This document shows positions 1 to 8,116 of a DNA stretch of 35,648 nt, in pieces. Below the pieces are notes generated by a model that did not search any database, was not told the origin of the DNA, and worked only from the letters and a program-made list of their open reading frames with translations. A program made the translations under genes and the position numbers. Origin of the DNA: Lonsdalea iberica (GTDB taxonomy: Bacteria > Pseudomonadota > Gammaproteobacteria > Enterobacterales > Enterobacteriaceae); the NCBI RefSeq assembly GCF_002111585.1, contig NZ_LUTP01000032.1, positions 1-35,648 on the forward strand. The letters run 5' to 3'. Every line of letters starts with the position of its first letter. Positions within the stretch are counted from its first letter, which is position 1.

Positions 1-1751
1 GGGGCGTCAGGCAAGGACGCCTGCTGCTGCGCGGCCTTTCGAGCCTTAACGCGGGCAATAGCGGCGTCTACGGCGGCTTTGCGGGGATCGTTTTCCGGCC
101 GGTGGGCCGGCATAGCATCGGCAGTCGACGCAGGTTGATGGGGCATGGCTGCTGGCGGTGGCGTTACCTTAACTTCTGCCTGAAGAGCCTTAGCGCGTTC
201 TATGGCGGCCATGACGGCGGCACCGGGTTTGCCGGAAGTGATGCTGGTTGTCCCCGTAGCAGGCTTAACGTCCTCCGATGGCGTGGTGTGCGTCTTTGCC
301 GCAGGCACGACACGCGTTGCAGCCCGTTGATGTCGCTGCTCCCTGGCCTGTTTTTCACGCTCCAACCGGGCTGTTTTCGCCACAAAACGCGCTTTGGCGG
401 CGGCGGCGCGCTGGGCTTCCTGTTCCCACGACTGAATCTCGGCTTTCGACTGACGAAAGTATTGCACCAGCGGAATATGGCTGGGGCAAACATAAGCGCA
501 CGCGCCGCATTCAATGCAGGCGGACAGGCGATGCTGGCGCGCTTGTTCATGGTCATCGTCGCAGATCAACTTGAACAGCCGTTGCGGCTGGAGGCCCGTC
601 GGACAGGCATCGGCACATTCGCCGCACTGGATACAGGACTGCTCCTCCGTCTCGGGCTGAATTTCATCTTGCGACGGCGCCAGTATCGCGCTGCTGGTCG
701 GGAGGATCGGGACATCCAGCTCTGGCAGCGTGAATCCTGTCATCGGACCGCCCACAATCACAGTGGGTTGTCCGCGCGTCACCCGATAGCCGGCCTGGCG
801 CAGAAGAAAGCGAACCGGCGTACCGAGTCGCGCCCAGACATTGCCAGGTTGTTGAAGCGCCTGACCCGCCACCGTCACCACTCGCTCGGTCAACGGTTCG
901 CCGTCAATTACCGCGCGTTTAACCGCGTAAAGGGTACTGATGTTTTGCACCGAGACGCCCACATGGGTGGGAAGCTGGCCGTCGCGGAGAGTTTTGCCGG
1001 TGAGTACTCGCGTCAGCACGGCGGCATCGCTGGTGGGATAGCGGGTAGGGATGACACGGATTTCCACGCGAGGTGATGCGTGCAGCGCCTGTTTGAGCGC
1101 GGTAATCGCCTGCGGCTTATTATCTGCAATCCCCAGCAAAATACGCTGAGGCGCGAACAGGCGATCAAGAATATCGATACCGACGGCCAGCTCCTCGGCG
1201 CACTCTTGCATCAGCCGGTCATCGGCAGTCAGGTAAGGCTCCGATTCGGCGGCGTTGATGATGAGCGTGTCGATGTCGCACGCTTGGTCCGTCGTGGGGG
1301 AGGCCGTGGCGAGCCCGGCGATCCCCGCCTGATGCAGATAGTCGCGCAGCGTGTGCGGCGCGACCTGTCGATAGTTCTGCAAAGGGCGACGTTCCACCCA
1401 ACGATCGTCGCCGTCGGGTGTCAGGATCAGGCTCAGCACCGGCAGCCCGGACGGATGCGTAGCGGTGTGATAGCGGACGGCCTGTATCGTGCCGGACGTG
1501 GGGGCATGTACCGGCACCGTTGTGCCGAGACTTCGCGTCAGTGGCTGACCGCGCAATACCTGCTCTCCAACCTGTACGCACAGATCGCTGTCCGGTCCCA
1601 AATGAGCCTGAAGCGACACAATCAGTCGGTCAGGCAACGGCAGTCGACGCAGTGGTATCTGATTCGACGGCGATTTCATTTGCGGCAGGCGAACGCCGCC
1701 CTTCATGGGCCAAATGCGATTTTTTCCGAAGGCAGTCAGTAAATTAAACAT
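1..1751 (-). CDS. rsxC: RsxC/RnfC, electron transport complex subunit (partial, 3' end outside window)
   Basis: Peripheral subunit of the membrane Rsx (Rnf) complex, which moves electrons between NADH and a ferredoxin-like carrier and in E. coli keeps SoxR reduced. The frame is open from an ATG at 1751 to the window edge (583 codons), so the C-terminal end is missing. The start gives [20 protein letters not shown], as in other RsxC proteins. Two 4Fe-4S motifs are visible, [12 protein letters not shown] near residue 370 and [12 protein letters not shown] near 410. They are followed by the Ala/Lys/Arg-rich tail typical of enterobacterial RsxC. The start overlaps the 3' end of rsxB by 8 bases, so the two are translationally coupled. 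No frameshift is seen in the part present. E. coli RsxC is about 740 aa, so roughly the last fifth is missing. Confidence 0.96.
   Translation of the reverse strand, partial: MFNLLTAFGKNRIWPMKGGVRLPQMKSPSNQIPLRRLPLPDRLIVSLQAHLGPDSDLCVQVGEQVLRGQPLTRSLGTTVPVHAPTSGTIQAVRYHTATHPSGLPVLSLILTPDGDDRWVERRPLQNYRQVAPHTLRDYLHQAGIAGLATASPTTDQACDIDTLIINAAESEPYLTADDRLMQECAEELAVGIDILDRLFAPQRILLGIADNKPQAITALKQALHASPRVEIRVIPTRYPTSDAAVLTRVLTGKTLRDGQLPTHVGVSVQNISTLYAVKRAVIDGEPLTERVVTVAGQALQQPGNVWARLGTPVRFLLRQAGYRVTRGQPTVIVGGPMTGFTLPELDVPILPTSSAILAPSQDEIQPETEEQSCIQCGECADACPTGLQPQRLFKLICDDDHEQARQHRLSACIECGACAYVCPSHIPLVQYFRQSKAEIQSWEQEAQRAAAAKARFVAKTARLEREKQAREQRHQRAATRVVPAAKTHTTPSEDVKPATGTTSITSGKPGAAVMAAIERAKALQAEVKVTPPPAAMPHQPASTADAMPAHRPENDPRKAAVDAAIARVKARKAAQQQASLPDA
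1043..1050 (+). other. KOPS-like octamer GGGTAGGG
   Basis: Matches the FtsK-orienting sequence GGGNAGGG on the plus strand. Further plus-strand copies are at 1850-1857 (GGGCAGGG), 14195-14202 (GGGCAGGG), 30231-30238 (GGGAAGGG) and 35552-35559 (GGGCAGGG). No copy was noticed on the minus strand. Confidence 0.45.
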
Positions 1752-2325
1752 GATGTCCCCCCTGTAAAACTCGCACGGGGATCGTGTCCAGGTCCCAATT
1801 CCAGCTGTCGGGGGTCGGTGTGACCGGTTCCAGCGCAATGCAGTCGGTCGGGCAGGGGGAAACACACAGATTGCAGCCGGTACATAATTCGCTGACGACG
1901 GTATGCATAGCACGTGCGGCGCCGACAATGGCATCTACCGGGCAGGCCTGAATACATTTGGTGCAGCCGATGCAACGGCTTTCGTCAATTCGTGCGACCT
2001 GACGTTCCGGCTTGCCCGGCATCGCATCGTCCGGCAAGGGCTGCGGCTCGACGTTCATCTGTACAGCCAGTTTATGCATCAGAGGTTCGCCCCCCGGCAC
2101 GCATTTATTGATCTGTTCGCCGTTTTGAACCATGGCTTCGGCATAGGGACGGCAGCCCGCGTAACCACATTGGCGGCATTGGGTCTGCGGCAGCAGCTCT
2201 TCCAGCTGTTCGATGGAGGGGCGGGGGGGGCGCGAAGAACGTCGGCGCGAGGCGTAGCCAAGCATCAGACTTGCCGTCAGCGTGAGTGCGCCGAGTGCGG
2301 CTATCATCATCCAAAAATTTATCAT
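1744..2325 (-). CDS. rsxB: RsxB/RnfB, electron transport complex iron-sulfur subunit
   Basis: Membrane-anchored ferredoxin-like subunit of the Rsx/Rnf complex. It has 193 aa, against 192 in E. coli. An N-terminal membrane segment (about residues 1-25) is followed by a C-x2-C-x4-C-x16-C cluster motif (C50, C53, C58, C75). Two ferredoxin-type 4Fe-4S sets follow (C118, C121, C124, C128 and C148, C151, C154, C158), so all twelve cysteines are intact. I start at the ATG at 2325 ([12 protein letters not shown]). The frame stays open upstream to a TTG at 2385, but 2325 matches family length and sits in a TGATG overlap with the stop of the rsxA remnant, which is the normal rsxA-rsxB junction. The gene looks functional, but its usual upstream partner is destroyed (see the rsxA remnant). 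Confidence 0.95.
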   Translation of the reverse strand: MINFWMMIAALGALTLTASLMLGYASRRRSSRPPRPSIEQLEELLPQTQCRQCGYAGCRPYAEAMVQNGEQINKCVPGGEPLMHKLAVQMNVEPQPLPDDAMPGKPERQVARIDESRCIGCTKCIQACPVDAIVGAARAMHTVVSELCTGCNLCVSPCPTDCIALEPVTPTPDSWNWDLDTIPVRVLQGGHHV

Positions 2326-2442
2326 CACCATTTCACCAGTCGGGTAAAGCCCGTAAGAGCCGACACGTTCGCCAAAAGGCGCCAACCGGTAGCCGCGGGT
2401 ATTCGCTCATTACAGTACTTACAAAATAAAATCGCCGTATTA
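2325..2442 (-). pseudogene. rsxA: rsxA remnant (3' stub of RsxA/RnfA)
   Basis: RsxA is a 193-aa integral membrane subunit of the Rsx/Rnf complex, normally encoded directly upstream of rsxB. Here only its 3' end is recognisable. The last codons read [11 protein letters not shown] then TGA, overlapping the rsxB ATG as TGATG; intact RsxA proteins end in MGFSGLVKL or close variants. Going upstream, an NERIPAAT segment resembles RERLAVAD, and an APFG segment in the next frame resembles APFRG. This implies at least one frameshift and an internal deletion. The 6-phospho-beta-glucosidase gene begins to occupy the strand only 350 bases upstream, leaving no room for a full rsxA, and no RsxA-like membrane segments are found in that gap. 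The last 11-14 codons are convincing; the more upstream matches are weak. Confidence 0.7.
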
Positions 2443-2584
2443 TCCGGTATTGTCCTGGCTTCGACAACCTGAACGCCCGTCATCAATAGCTGCCGGGGAC
2501 TGAACGTCTAACTTGTGCGCGCAGGCCAGTCTGAGGGGACAGTTGAGCGATGAAATGTAGACGCGGGGATGGACGTGTGTGACG

Positions 2585-2598
2585 GGGAATGCATTCCC
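2585..2598. repeat. Perfect 14-bp palindrome
   Basis: GGGAATGCATTCCC is its own reverse complement. It lies about 260 bp upstream of rsxB in a gene-free stretch. It could be a dimeric regulator site for rsxBC, but I do not recognise the motif. Confidence 0.35.
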
Positions 2599-2621
2599 TT
2601 TCGTGACAGGATGGGTGAGGG

Positions 2622-2654
2622 CCAGGCGCCTCGGCACGAGACGAAGCGCCCTGG
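2622..2654 (-). terminator. Hairpin after the phospho-beta-glucosidase gene
   Basis: Left arm CCAGGCGCCTCGG and right arm CGAAGCGCCCTGG pair with one or two mismatches, about 25 bases beyond the stop codon on the minus strand. No run of T follows, so intrinsic termination is uncertain. Confidence 0.35.
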
Positions 2655-2677
2655 GTTGATTCGTCTTTACTGACTCA

Positions 2678-4090
2678 TTAGCGAGACTCGCCATTGCTGC
2701 GAATGAGCTGTTGATACCAGAAAAAGCTTTTCTTGCGTTTACGGGCCAGTTGATGCTGATGGTCGACATAGACAAAGCCGTACTGCTTCTGGAAGCCGTT
2801 CAACCAGCTCAGCAGGTCGATGAATGACCAGGGGTAGTAGCCCCGAACGTCGGCGCCTTGCGCAATCGCCTCCCCGACGGCATCGATGTGCTGACGCAGA
2901 TAGTCGATACGGTCATCGTCCACGATGTCGCCATTCACGATGGGGTCTTTGGCGCCCAACCCGTTCTCGGTGATGTAGATCGGGATATCGCCGTAACGCG
3001 CCTTGATATTCATAATGCCCTCGGTCAGTCCCTGGGGATAAATTTCCCAGTCCCAGTCGGTATAGACCCCGGTAGGATTACGCACGAATTTAAACAGATC
3101 CTTAAACCCAAACTCATTTCCGGCCTGATGCGCACTGCCTTTCTGGCCCGTGGTATTGATTTGCAGGCGCGATTCCCCATGATTCGCCGCCACCGTTTCC
3201 CGCTTGTAATAATTCAGACCGATAAAGTCGCAGACGTTGTCGCGCAGCAACGCTTCGTCGCCCGGTTCGAACACCGGCGCGCCGAGGCTTGACTGCGCCA
3301 GATGCAGTAACTCCATCGGATATTCGCCCCGTAATACCGGGTCGTATAACCAGTGGGTAAAAATTCCGTCCGCCAGCTGACAGGCGGAGATGTTCTCCGG
3401 GGTGTCGTCGAGGGGGGTATTCGTTTGCAGTACGTTGACGAAACCGATTTTTCCGTTGATGCCGGACTGACGGAAAGCGGCGACGGCGCGCGCATGGGCG
3501 ATAAAAACGTGGTGACAGGCTTGCAGGGCGCGGGACGGGTTGCGAATACCGGGGGGATGCGCGCCGGTGATGTACCCGAAACCGATAAAGCAGATAGTTT
3601 CATTGAATGTCGACCACAGCTTGACGCGGTCGCCATAGCGCTGGTAGCAGAGGCGGGCATACTCCTCGAAGGCATCGATGGTCTGACGGGATTCCCAGCC
3701 GCCTTGATCTTGCAGCGCCTGCGGTAAATCCCAGTGATAAAGGGTGATCATGGGTTCGATGCCGTGCTCCAGCAGCGCATCGATCAACGCACTATAAAAC
3801 GCGACGCCTGCTTCATTGATCCTGCCGCGCCCTTCGGGAAGCAGTCGTGGCCATGAGAGGGAGAAGCGATAGCTTTTCAAGCCCAGCTCCGCCATCAGCG
3901 CGATATCCTCACGGAAGCGGTGATAGTGATCGACGGCGATGTCGCCGTTGGTCCCCTCAAAGGTGGTCCCGGGCAGATGAGAGAACGTATCCCATATCGA
4001 TGGGCCTTTGCCCTCGGCGTCGTGTGCGCCTTCGACCTGATAGGCTGCGGTGGCGGCGCCCCACAGAAAGTCTTTCGGAAATGTGGCCAT
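2678..4090 (-). CDS. 6-phospho-beta-glucosidase (GH1 family)
   Basis: Hydrolyses phosphorylated beta-glucosides (cellobiose-6-P, arbutin-P or salicin-P type) delivered by a PTS permease. It is a cytoplasmic, 470-aa TIM-barrel enzyme of glycoside hydrolase family 1. The acid/base Glu164 lies in TFNET and the nucleophile Glu375 in YITENG. The S-x6-K-x-Y motif that binds the sugar phosphate is present as S428, K435 and Y437, the same numbers as in Lactococcus LacG. This favours a phospho-glycosidase over a plain beta-glucosidase. The ATG at 4090 has an AGGTG ribosome site. The frame continues upstream to 4153, but that would run through the operator region. The gene stands alone, without a PTS gene or regulator beside it. 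Exact substrate is not readable from sequence. Confidence 0.9.
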   Translation of the reverse strand: MATFPKDFLWGAATAAYQVEGAHDAEGKGPSIWDTFSHLPGTTFEGTNGDIAVDHYHRFREDIALMAELGLKSYRFSLSWPRLLPEGRGRINEAGVAFYSALIDALLEHGIEPMITLYHWDLPQALQDQGGWESRQTIDAFEEYARLCYQRYGDRVKLWSTFNETICFIGFGYITGAHPPGIRNPSRALQACHHVFIAHARAVAAFRQSGINGKIGFVNVLQTNTPLDDTPENISACQLADGIFTHWLYDPVLRGEYPMELLHLAQSSLGAPVFEPGDEALLRDNVCDFIGLNYYKRETVAANHGESRLQINTTGQKGSAHQAGNEFGFKDLFKFVRNPTGVYTDWDWEIYPQGLTEGIMNIKARYGDIPIYITENGLGAKDPIVNGDIVDDDRIDYLRQHIDAVGEAIAQGADVRGYYPWSFIDLLSWLNGFQKQYGFVYVDHQHQLARKRKKSFFWYQQLIRSNGESR

Positions 4091-4158
4091 GAACACCTCG
4101 CTCTTGGATGGTTTCAACTCACTGATGAAGAGTGTAGGCGGGTTAAATTCCATGTTGC

Positions 4159-4181
4159 AACCGGTTTCCGAAACCGGTTTC
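4159..4181. promoter_or_regulatory. Putative LacI/GalR-type operator upstream of the phospho-beta-glucosidase
   Basis: Two copies of an AACCGGTT core lie back to back: a 12-bp perfect palindrome GAAACCGGTTTC at 4170-4181 and AACCGGTTT at 4159-4167. Together, bases 4159-4179 make an inverted repeat with 10-bp arms around one central base. CG-centred palindromes of this type are typical LacI-family operators. It lies about 70-90 bp upstream of the GH1 start, where a repressor of sugar genes would bind. The cognate regulator is not in the window. Confidence 0.6.
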
Positions 4182-4331
4182 TTTTTGGGGGTGAAATTGT
4201 GATCGTACTCACATCACCGGGTCATGCGATCGCACCAGATGGTCGTGTGTGAAGCCAGACGAGCGTGAACAGAAGGGACAGGGATGCGAAGGGCGGCGTT
4301 TTGAGGGTCTTATCCGATAAATCTGTAAAGC

Positions 4332-4353
4332 TCGCGGTGGTATACTGGCCGCT
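4332..4353 (+). promoter_or_regulatory. Probable extended -10 promoter of ydgJ
   Basis: TGGTATACT (4338-4346) is a good extended -10 element about 55 bp upstream of the ydgJ ATG. There is no convincing -35 hexamer, as expected for extended -10 promoters. Confidence 0.4.
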
Positions 4354-4400
4354 CCAATACAACGGGGAAAAGCCTGTCGCTCAGGCTGGGGGAATGATTT

Positions 4401-5450
4401 ATGGCAGATACCATTCGTGTCGGATTGTTGGGATATGGCTATGCGAGCAAGACGTTTCACGCGCCGCTCATTGCCGCGACGCCTGGAATGACGTTGGTGG
4501 CGGTATCAAGTCGGCATCCGGAAAAAGTGCGTGAAGATTGGCCGTCTGTGCGGGTAGCCGAGAAACCTGAAGCGTTATTCGATGACCCAGAAATCGATCT
4601 TATCGTGATACCCACGCCGAACGATACGCACTTTCCCTTGGCGAAACGTGCACTGGAGGCAGGCAAGCATGTGGTGGTGGATAAACCGTTTACCGTCACG
4701 TTGTCTCAGGCTTACGAGCTGCATCAGGTTGCCGTCCATATGGGAAAAGTGTTGTCCGTCTTCCACAACCGCCGCTGGGACAGCGATTTTCTAACCCTCA
4801 AACACTTGGTGCAGAGCGGCGTACTAGGCGAAGTGGTGTATATGGAATCCCACATCGACCGCTATCGTCCGGAAATTCGCCAGCGCTGGCGTGAAGACGG
4901 CAGTGAGGGCAGCGGCATCTGGTATGACCTCGGGCCTCATCTTATCGATCAGGCGTTGCAGTTGTTTGGCGCGCCGGTCGCCATTCATGCGGATCTCGCC
5001 CAGCTGCGTCCCGGTGGGAAATCCGCCGACTACTTCCATGCGACATTGATTTACCCGCAGCGCCGCGTCGTGTTGCACGGCACGTTGCTGGCCGTTGCGG
5101 AAACAGCGCGCTACATCGTTCACGGTTGCCACGGCAGTTATGTGAAATATGGCATTGATCCTCAAGAGGCGAAATTGAAGGCCGGGCAGATGCCGGATGA
5201 TGATACGCTATGGGGGCACGATGAACGCGATGGCGTGCTGACGCTGAACCGAGAAGGCTTGGCGGTGGAAGAAGCGATGATGACGATTCCAGGTGATTAC
5301 ACGGCTTATTATGCCGCTGTCCGCGACGCGTTGAATGGTCAGGGTGACAACCCGGTCCCGGTTGCGCAGGCGATCAAAGTGATGGAATTGATCGAACTTG
5401 GACTGATTTCTAATCAGAAAAAATGCGCGGTGACGCTGAAAAATAGCTAG
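4401..5450 (+). CDS. ydgJ: YdgJ, Gfo/Idh/MocA-family oxidoreductase
   Basis: Predicted NAD(P)-dependent oxidoreductase acting on a sugar, polyol or similar hydroxyl compound; the true substrate of the family member YdgJ is not established. It has 349 aa, close to E. coli YdgJ. An N-terminal Rossmann fold carries the variant nucleotide loop GLLGYGYASKTF (residues 8-19). The conserved DKP motif is at 94-96, and the GPHLIDQ segment holds the usual catalytic histidine region. The ATG at 4401 follows a GGGGGA ribosome site. In E. coli ydgJ lies between add and rsxA, and that order is retained here with extra genes inserted on both sides. A hairpin terminator follows. Confidence 0.93.
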   Translation: MADTIRVGLLGYGYASKTFHAPLIAATPGMTLVAVSSRHPEKVREDWPSVRVAEKPEALFDDPEIDLIVIPTPNDTHFPLAKRALEAGKHVVVDKPFTVTLSQAYELHQVAVHMGKVLSVFHNRRWDSDFLTLKHLVQSGVLGEVVYMESHIDRYRPEIRQRWREDGSEGSGIWYDLGPHLIDQALQLFGAPVAIHADLAQLRPGGKSADYFHATLIYPQRRVVLHGTLLAVAETARYIVHGCHGSYVKYGIDPQEAKLKAGQMPDDDTLWGHDERDGVLTLNREGLAVEEAMMTIPGDYTAYYAAVRDALNGQGDNPVPVAQAIKVMELIELGLISNQKKCAVTLKNS

Positions 5451-5489
5451 CGTTGCGTGTATTTATTTCACATATTATCTCTCTATCTC

Positions 5490-5520
5490 ACAGGCGATCT
5501 TAGGATCGCCTGTATTGTTT
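5490..5520 (+). terminator. Intrinsic terminator after ydgJ
   Basis: Perfect 10-bp stem ACAGGCGATC / GATCGCCTGT with loop TTAG, followed by ATTGTTT. It lies 40 bp after the ydgJ stop and 20 bp before the transporter start. Confidence 0.65.
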
Positions 5521-5542
5521 ATTGAGAGGATATCGTTTCGTT

Positions 5543-6532
5543 ATGGGATGGTTGCAACGTTTAAAGATCGATAAATTTCTGTTAGTTCTGGTTCTGGTGG
5601 TCATCGCCGCTTCGTTTTTTCCCTGTGAGGGGGGGGTGAAGGTGTTCTTTGAATACCTGACGACTGCTGCCATCGCACTGCTGTTCTTCATGCACGGCGC
5701 GAAATTATCTCGGGAAGCGATTGGTGCCGGCATTAGCCATTGGCGTCTTCATTTGGTGGTCTTCGCCAGCACGTTCGTTCTGTTCCCGTTGCTAGGTTTG
5801 GCCATGTCGTTTCTGGTTCCAGGAATACTCACGCCGACCGTCTATCTTGGATTTCTCTATCTTTGCGCGTTGCCCGCAACCGTTCAGTCCGCCATCGCGT
5901 TTACTTCGATGGCGCGTGGCAATGTGGCCGCGGCGATTTGCAGCGCATCGGCATCCAGCATTCTTGGCGTCTTTCTGTCACCGGTCCTGGTCGGACTGCT
6001 GATGCATACGCAAGGCGGTCAGACGGATACGTTGCATGCAATTGGGTCGATCATCCTGCAATTGATGGTACCGTTCGTTCTTGGTCATCTGTCGCGTCCG
6101 TTGATCGCCAACTGGGTGCAGCGCCATCGCAAGCTGGTCAATATTACTGACCGTTCATCGATACTTCTGGTGGTTTATGTCGCATTTAGCGAGGCGGTCG
6201 TTCAGGGGATTTGGCATCAAATCAACGGCTGGTCTCTGTTGTCTATCGTGGTGTGCTCGTTCGTCTTGCTGGGGATTGTGCTGGTGTGCACCACCATGGC
6301 AGCGCGTAAGCTGGGCTTCTCGAAAGCCGATGAGGTCACTATCGTGTTCTGCGGTTCGAAGAAAAGCCTCGCTAACGGCATACCCATGGCCAACGTGTTG
6401 TTTCCCGCTGCGGCCGTCGGCGCTATGGTGCTCCCGCTGATGATCTTCCACCAGATACAGCTGATGGTGTGCGCCACGCTGGCCCAGCGTTATGCTAAGC
6501 GGCCGGTAGAAGCAGACAACACCGAAGAGTAG
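5543..6532 (+). CDS. yfeH: YfeH-type bile acid:sodium symporter family transporter
   Basis: Inner-membrane carrier of the SBF-like family (BASS superfamily), 329 aa with about ten hydrophobic segments. It closely resembles E. coli YfeH. Conserved stretches include FFEYLTTAAIALLFFMHGAK near the N-terminus, LPATVQSAIAFTSMA in the middle, and FCGSKKSLANGIPMANVLFP near the C-terminus, the signature crossover region of the family. The substrate of YfeH is not known; bile-acid transport is only the family name. I choose the ATG at 5543 (MGWLQRLKIDKF), which matches YfeH. A longer frame from 5522 exists. The AGAGGA upstream of 5543 is unusually far away (about 14 bases), so the start is moderately certain. 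E. coli yfeH is elsewhere on the chromosome, so the gene is relocated relative to E. coli. Confidence 0.88.
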   Translation: MGWLQRLKIDKFLLVLVLVVIAASFFPCEGGVKVFFEYLTTAAIALLFFMHGAKLSREAIGAGISHWRLHLVVFASTFVLFPLLGLAMSFLVPGILTPTVYLGFLYLCALPATVQSAIAFTSMARGNVAAAICSASASSILGVFLSPVLVGLLMHTQGGQTDTLHAIGSIILQLMVPFVLGHLSRPLIANWVQRHRKLVNITDRSSILLVVYVAFSEAVVQGIWHQINGWSLLSIVVCSFVLLGIVLVCTTMAARKLGFSKADEVTIVFCGSKKSLANGIPMANVLFPAAAVGAMVLPLMIFHQIQLMVCATLAQRYAKRPVEADNTEE

Positions 6533-6553
6533 CCGCGAGTTCGTTGGAATGCT

Positions 6554-6585
6554 ACGCCATGAGTCAGCACTCATGGCGTTTTTTT
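6554..6585 (+). terminator. Strong intrinsic terminator after the YfeH-type gene
   Basis: Perfect 10-bp stem ACGCCATGAG / CTCATGGCGT with a 6-base loop and seven T. The T-run covers the last bases of the stop codon of the convergent gene on the minus strand (stop at 6584-6586). Confidence 0.9.
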
Positions 6586-8116
6586 ATCCAGATAATTTAC
6601 GATGGTCTGTTTCACTTTGAGCGCTGAAGTCTTCCAGCGCCATCCATAGAGCCCGAGATAAATTAATCAGGGGGCGTATGTCATGGCGTAAACGATTCTG
6701 TTGTTCCTGTGTAAGACTTGGATCACAGGAATAGATTTCATTTAATTCGTCAAATAATTCCTCGATGCTATTATCAAAATAATGATATTTACTATCACCC
6801 TGTTTTAATTGAGCGCCGCTTTTAACATATTCATTAAACGCATCCCCAAGGTGCATCATGTCTTTAGCAGTCTGAAGTAAACGTTCATGATAAGGTGCAA
6901 AGCCATCTTGCAGTATAAGGTTATGTCCCGCATCAATATAGTCAGAAATTTCCACTACTATCTGACCTAAGGGAGATTCGTCCTGCATTTTAATATGAGG
7001 GTCTTGTGGTCTGGAGCTGGCTCCGTGATAGGATCTTTTCGACGGGGGTTCGGTGGAATAGACGACAGGTCGCTCGATGTTATTCCAACGAACAGGTATG
7101 CAGTACGCATACATCTGACGTCGAGATTCAATGTTAAATATGGCTTGATCATACGCAGGCCAGCCATTGAATTCTTTTATGAAATTCATCAATACGTCTA
7201 AAGGATCTAACTGGGGTTGGGTAGACAGGCAACCGGCTAAGACGGCAACAAAAACTCCACATCCATTGGGGACATTTTCCTGCATGTTAGCGTTGATAAA
7301 CGTCAGATTCTTTTCTGAGTAGACTCCGGCGAGATCGGCCGCACTATTAAACTTCTCTTTTACATCCTCTCTTAATTCTATTGTTGAATTAAAGACAAAG
7401 CCTTTGATATTTCCGTCAGATTTGTCTTTATATAAACCGAACAATACCCAGTGCTCCCCGGTATTGATAGGGAATAGTTCTGTTTTATCGAGGAAGTGAG
7501 GGGTGGTCATCATTTCAGCGAGTTGCTCGGATAACGAATTTATGTTGTCGACGGCATGGCTTAATGAGATAGGGAAGTTGATTGAGACGTCATCGTTGTG
7601 CATGTTTTTGATGGCGGCGTATAATTCATCTGTGTTGATCATTCTATTACTACACCACACATCAGACTCGTCAAATTGTTCATCAGATGACTGTGAAGAG
7701 AATACGCTGGTAAATAAATCCGACGCTTCTTGCCTTTGTATTTTGCTCGGCATAGCAGATCCAGCCATATAAAGCAGGCCGGATGGAGAGTAGAGTTTTT
7801 CCATGTCGATATTGTTTTTTTCTTTTGCTTTGATCGCCGTATAATATAAATTCAAACTGGCCTGTTGAATGACTTTATCGATACCTTTCTTTCCTTTGGT
7901 TTCTCCACTGAATAAATCAAATAAAATTTTTTCTGATTGATTGCCGATATCATCCGAACGAAGCGCGAGATTGAATAAGATATCGATACTATCAAGATTA
8001 CCTTCGGTGGCGGATTGACCTAATAATGATAAAGCCTCACGGCTGATATTATTTGAAAACAATTCATCAAATTGATTGATATCCAATGGAGAGTAAGAAA
8101 ATTCGTTAACGATCAT
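6584..8116 (-). CDS. Putative CE-clan cysteine protease/acetyltransferase effector (SseL/ElaD/YopJ-like)
   Basis: A 510-aa protein I do not recognise as a named gene. Its central part carries the ordered catalytic pattern of the CE clan (ubiquitin-like proteases, SseL/ElaD deubiquitinases, YopJ acetyltransferases). His222 is in GEHWVLFGLY, Asn243 in GFVFNST (the acid position), Gln279 in NANMQENV (oxyanion) and Cys286 in NGCGVFVAVLAG. A VWCSNRMINTDELYAAI stretch at 153-169 resembles the segment that precedes the fold in Ulp-type enzymes. Residues 1-150 are mostly helical and polar, and about 345-510 form an unassigned C-terminal region. No signal peptide or membrane segment is seen, which fits a type III-secreted or cytosolic protein. 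Base composition is much more AT-rich than its neighbours (for example 20 G+C in 7621-7680), suggesting acquisition. The ATG at 8116 has an AGGA ribosome site. No chaperone or secretion gene is adjacent. Family membership is an inference from motifs; specificity cannot be read. Confidence 0.6.
   Translation of the reverse strand: MIVNEFSYSPLDINQFDELFSNNISREALSLLGQSATEGNLDSIDILFNLALRSDDIGNQSEKILFDLFSGETKGKKGIDKVIQQASLNLYYTAIKAKEKNNIDMEKLYSPSGLLYMAGSAMPSKIQRQEASDLFTSVFSSQSSDEQFDESDVWCSNRMINTDELYAAIKNMHNDDVSINFPISLSHAVDNINSLSEQLAEMMTTPHFLDKTELFPINTGEHWVLFGLYKDKSDGNIKGFVFNSTIELREDVKEKFNSAADLAGVYSEKNLTFINANMQENVPNGCGVFVAVLAGCLSTQPQLDPLDVLMNFIKEFNGWPAYDQAIFNIESRRQMYAYCIPVRWNNIERPVVYSTEPPSKRSYHGASSRPQDPHIKMQDESPLGQIVVEISDYIDAGHNLILQDGFAPYHERLLQTAKDMMHLGDAFNEYVKSGAQLKQGDSKYHYFDNSIEELFDELNEIYSCDPSLTQEQQNRLRHDIRPLINLSRALWMALEDFSAQSETDHRKLSG

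Larger units (their letters stand above)
2443..2677. other. Non-coding gap where most of rsxA would lie
   Basis: I see no convincing gene here. It holds a perfect 14-bp palindrome (GGGAATGCATTCCC, 2585-2598) and, next to the phospho-beta-glucosidase stop, an imperfect GC-rich hairpin (2622-2654) that could end that transcript, though no T-run follows. Frames open on either strand have no family-like features. No promoter for rsxBC could be defined by eye. Confidence 0.5.

Noticed and set aside
102-1742. Long plus-strand open frames opposite rsxC
   Set aside because: They are antisense to a clear RsxC frame with iron-sulfur motifs; high G+C creates such shadow frames.
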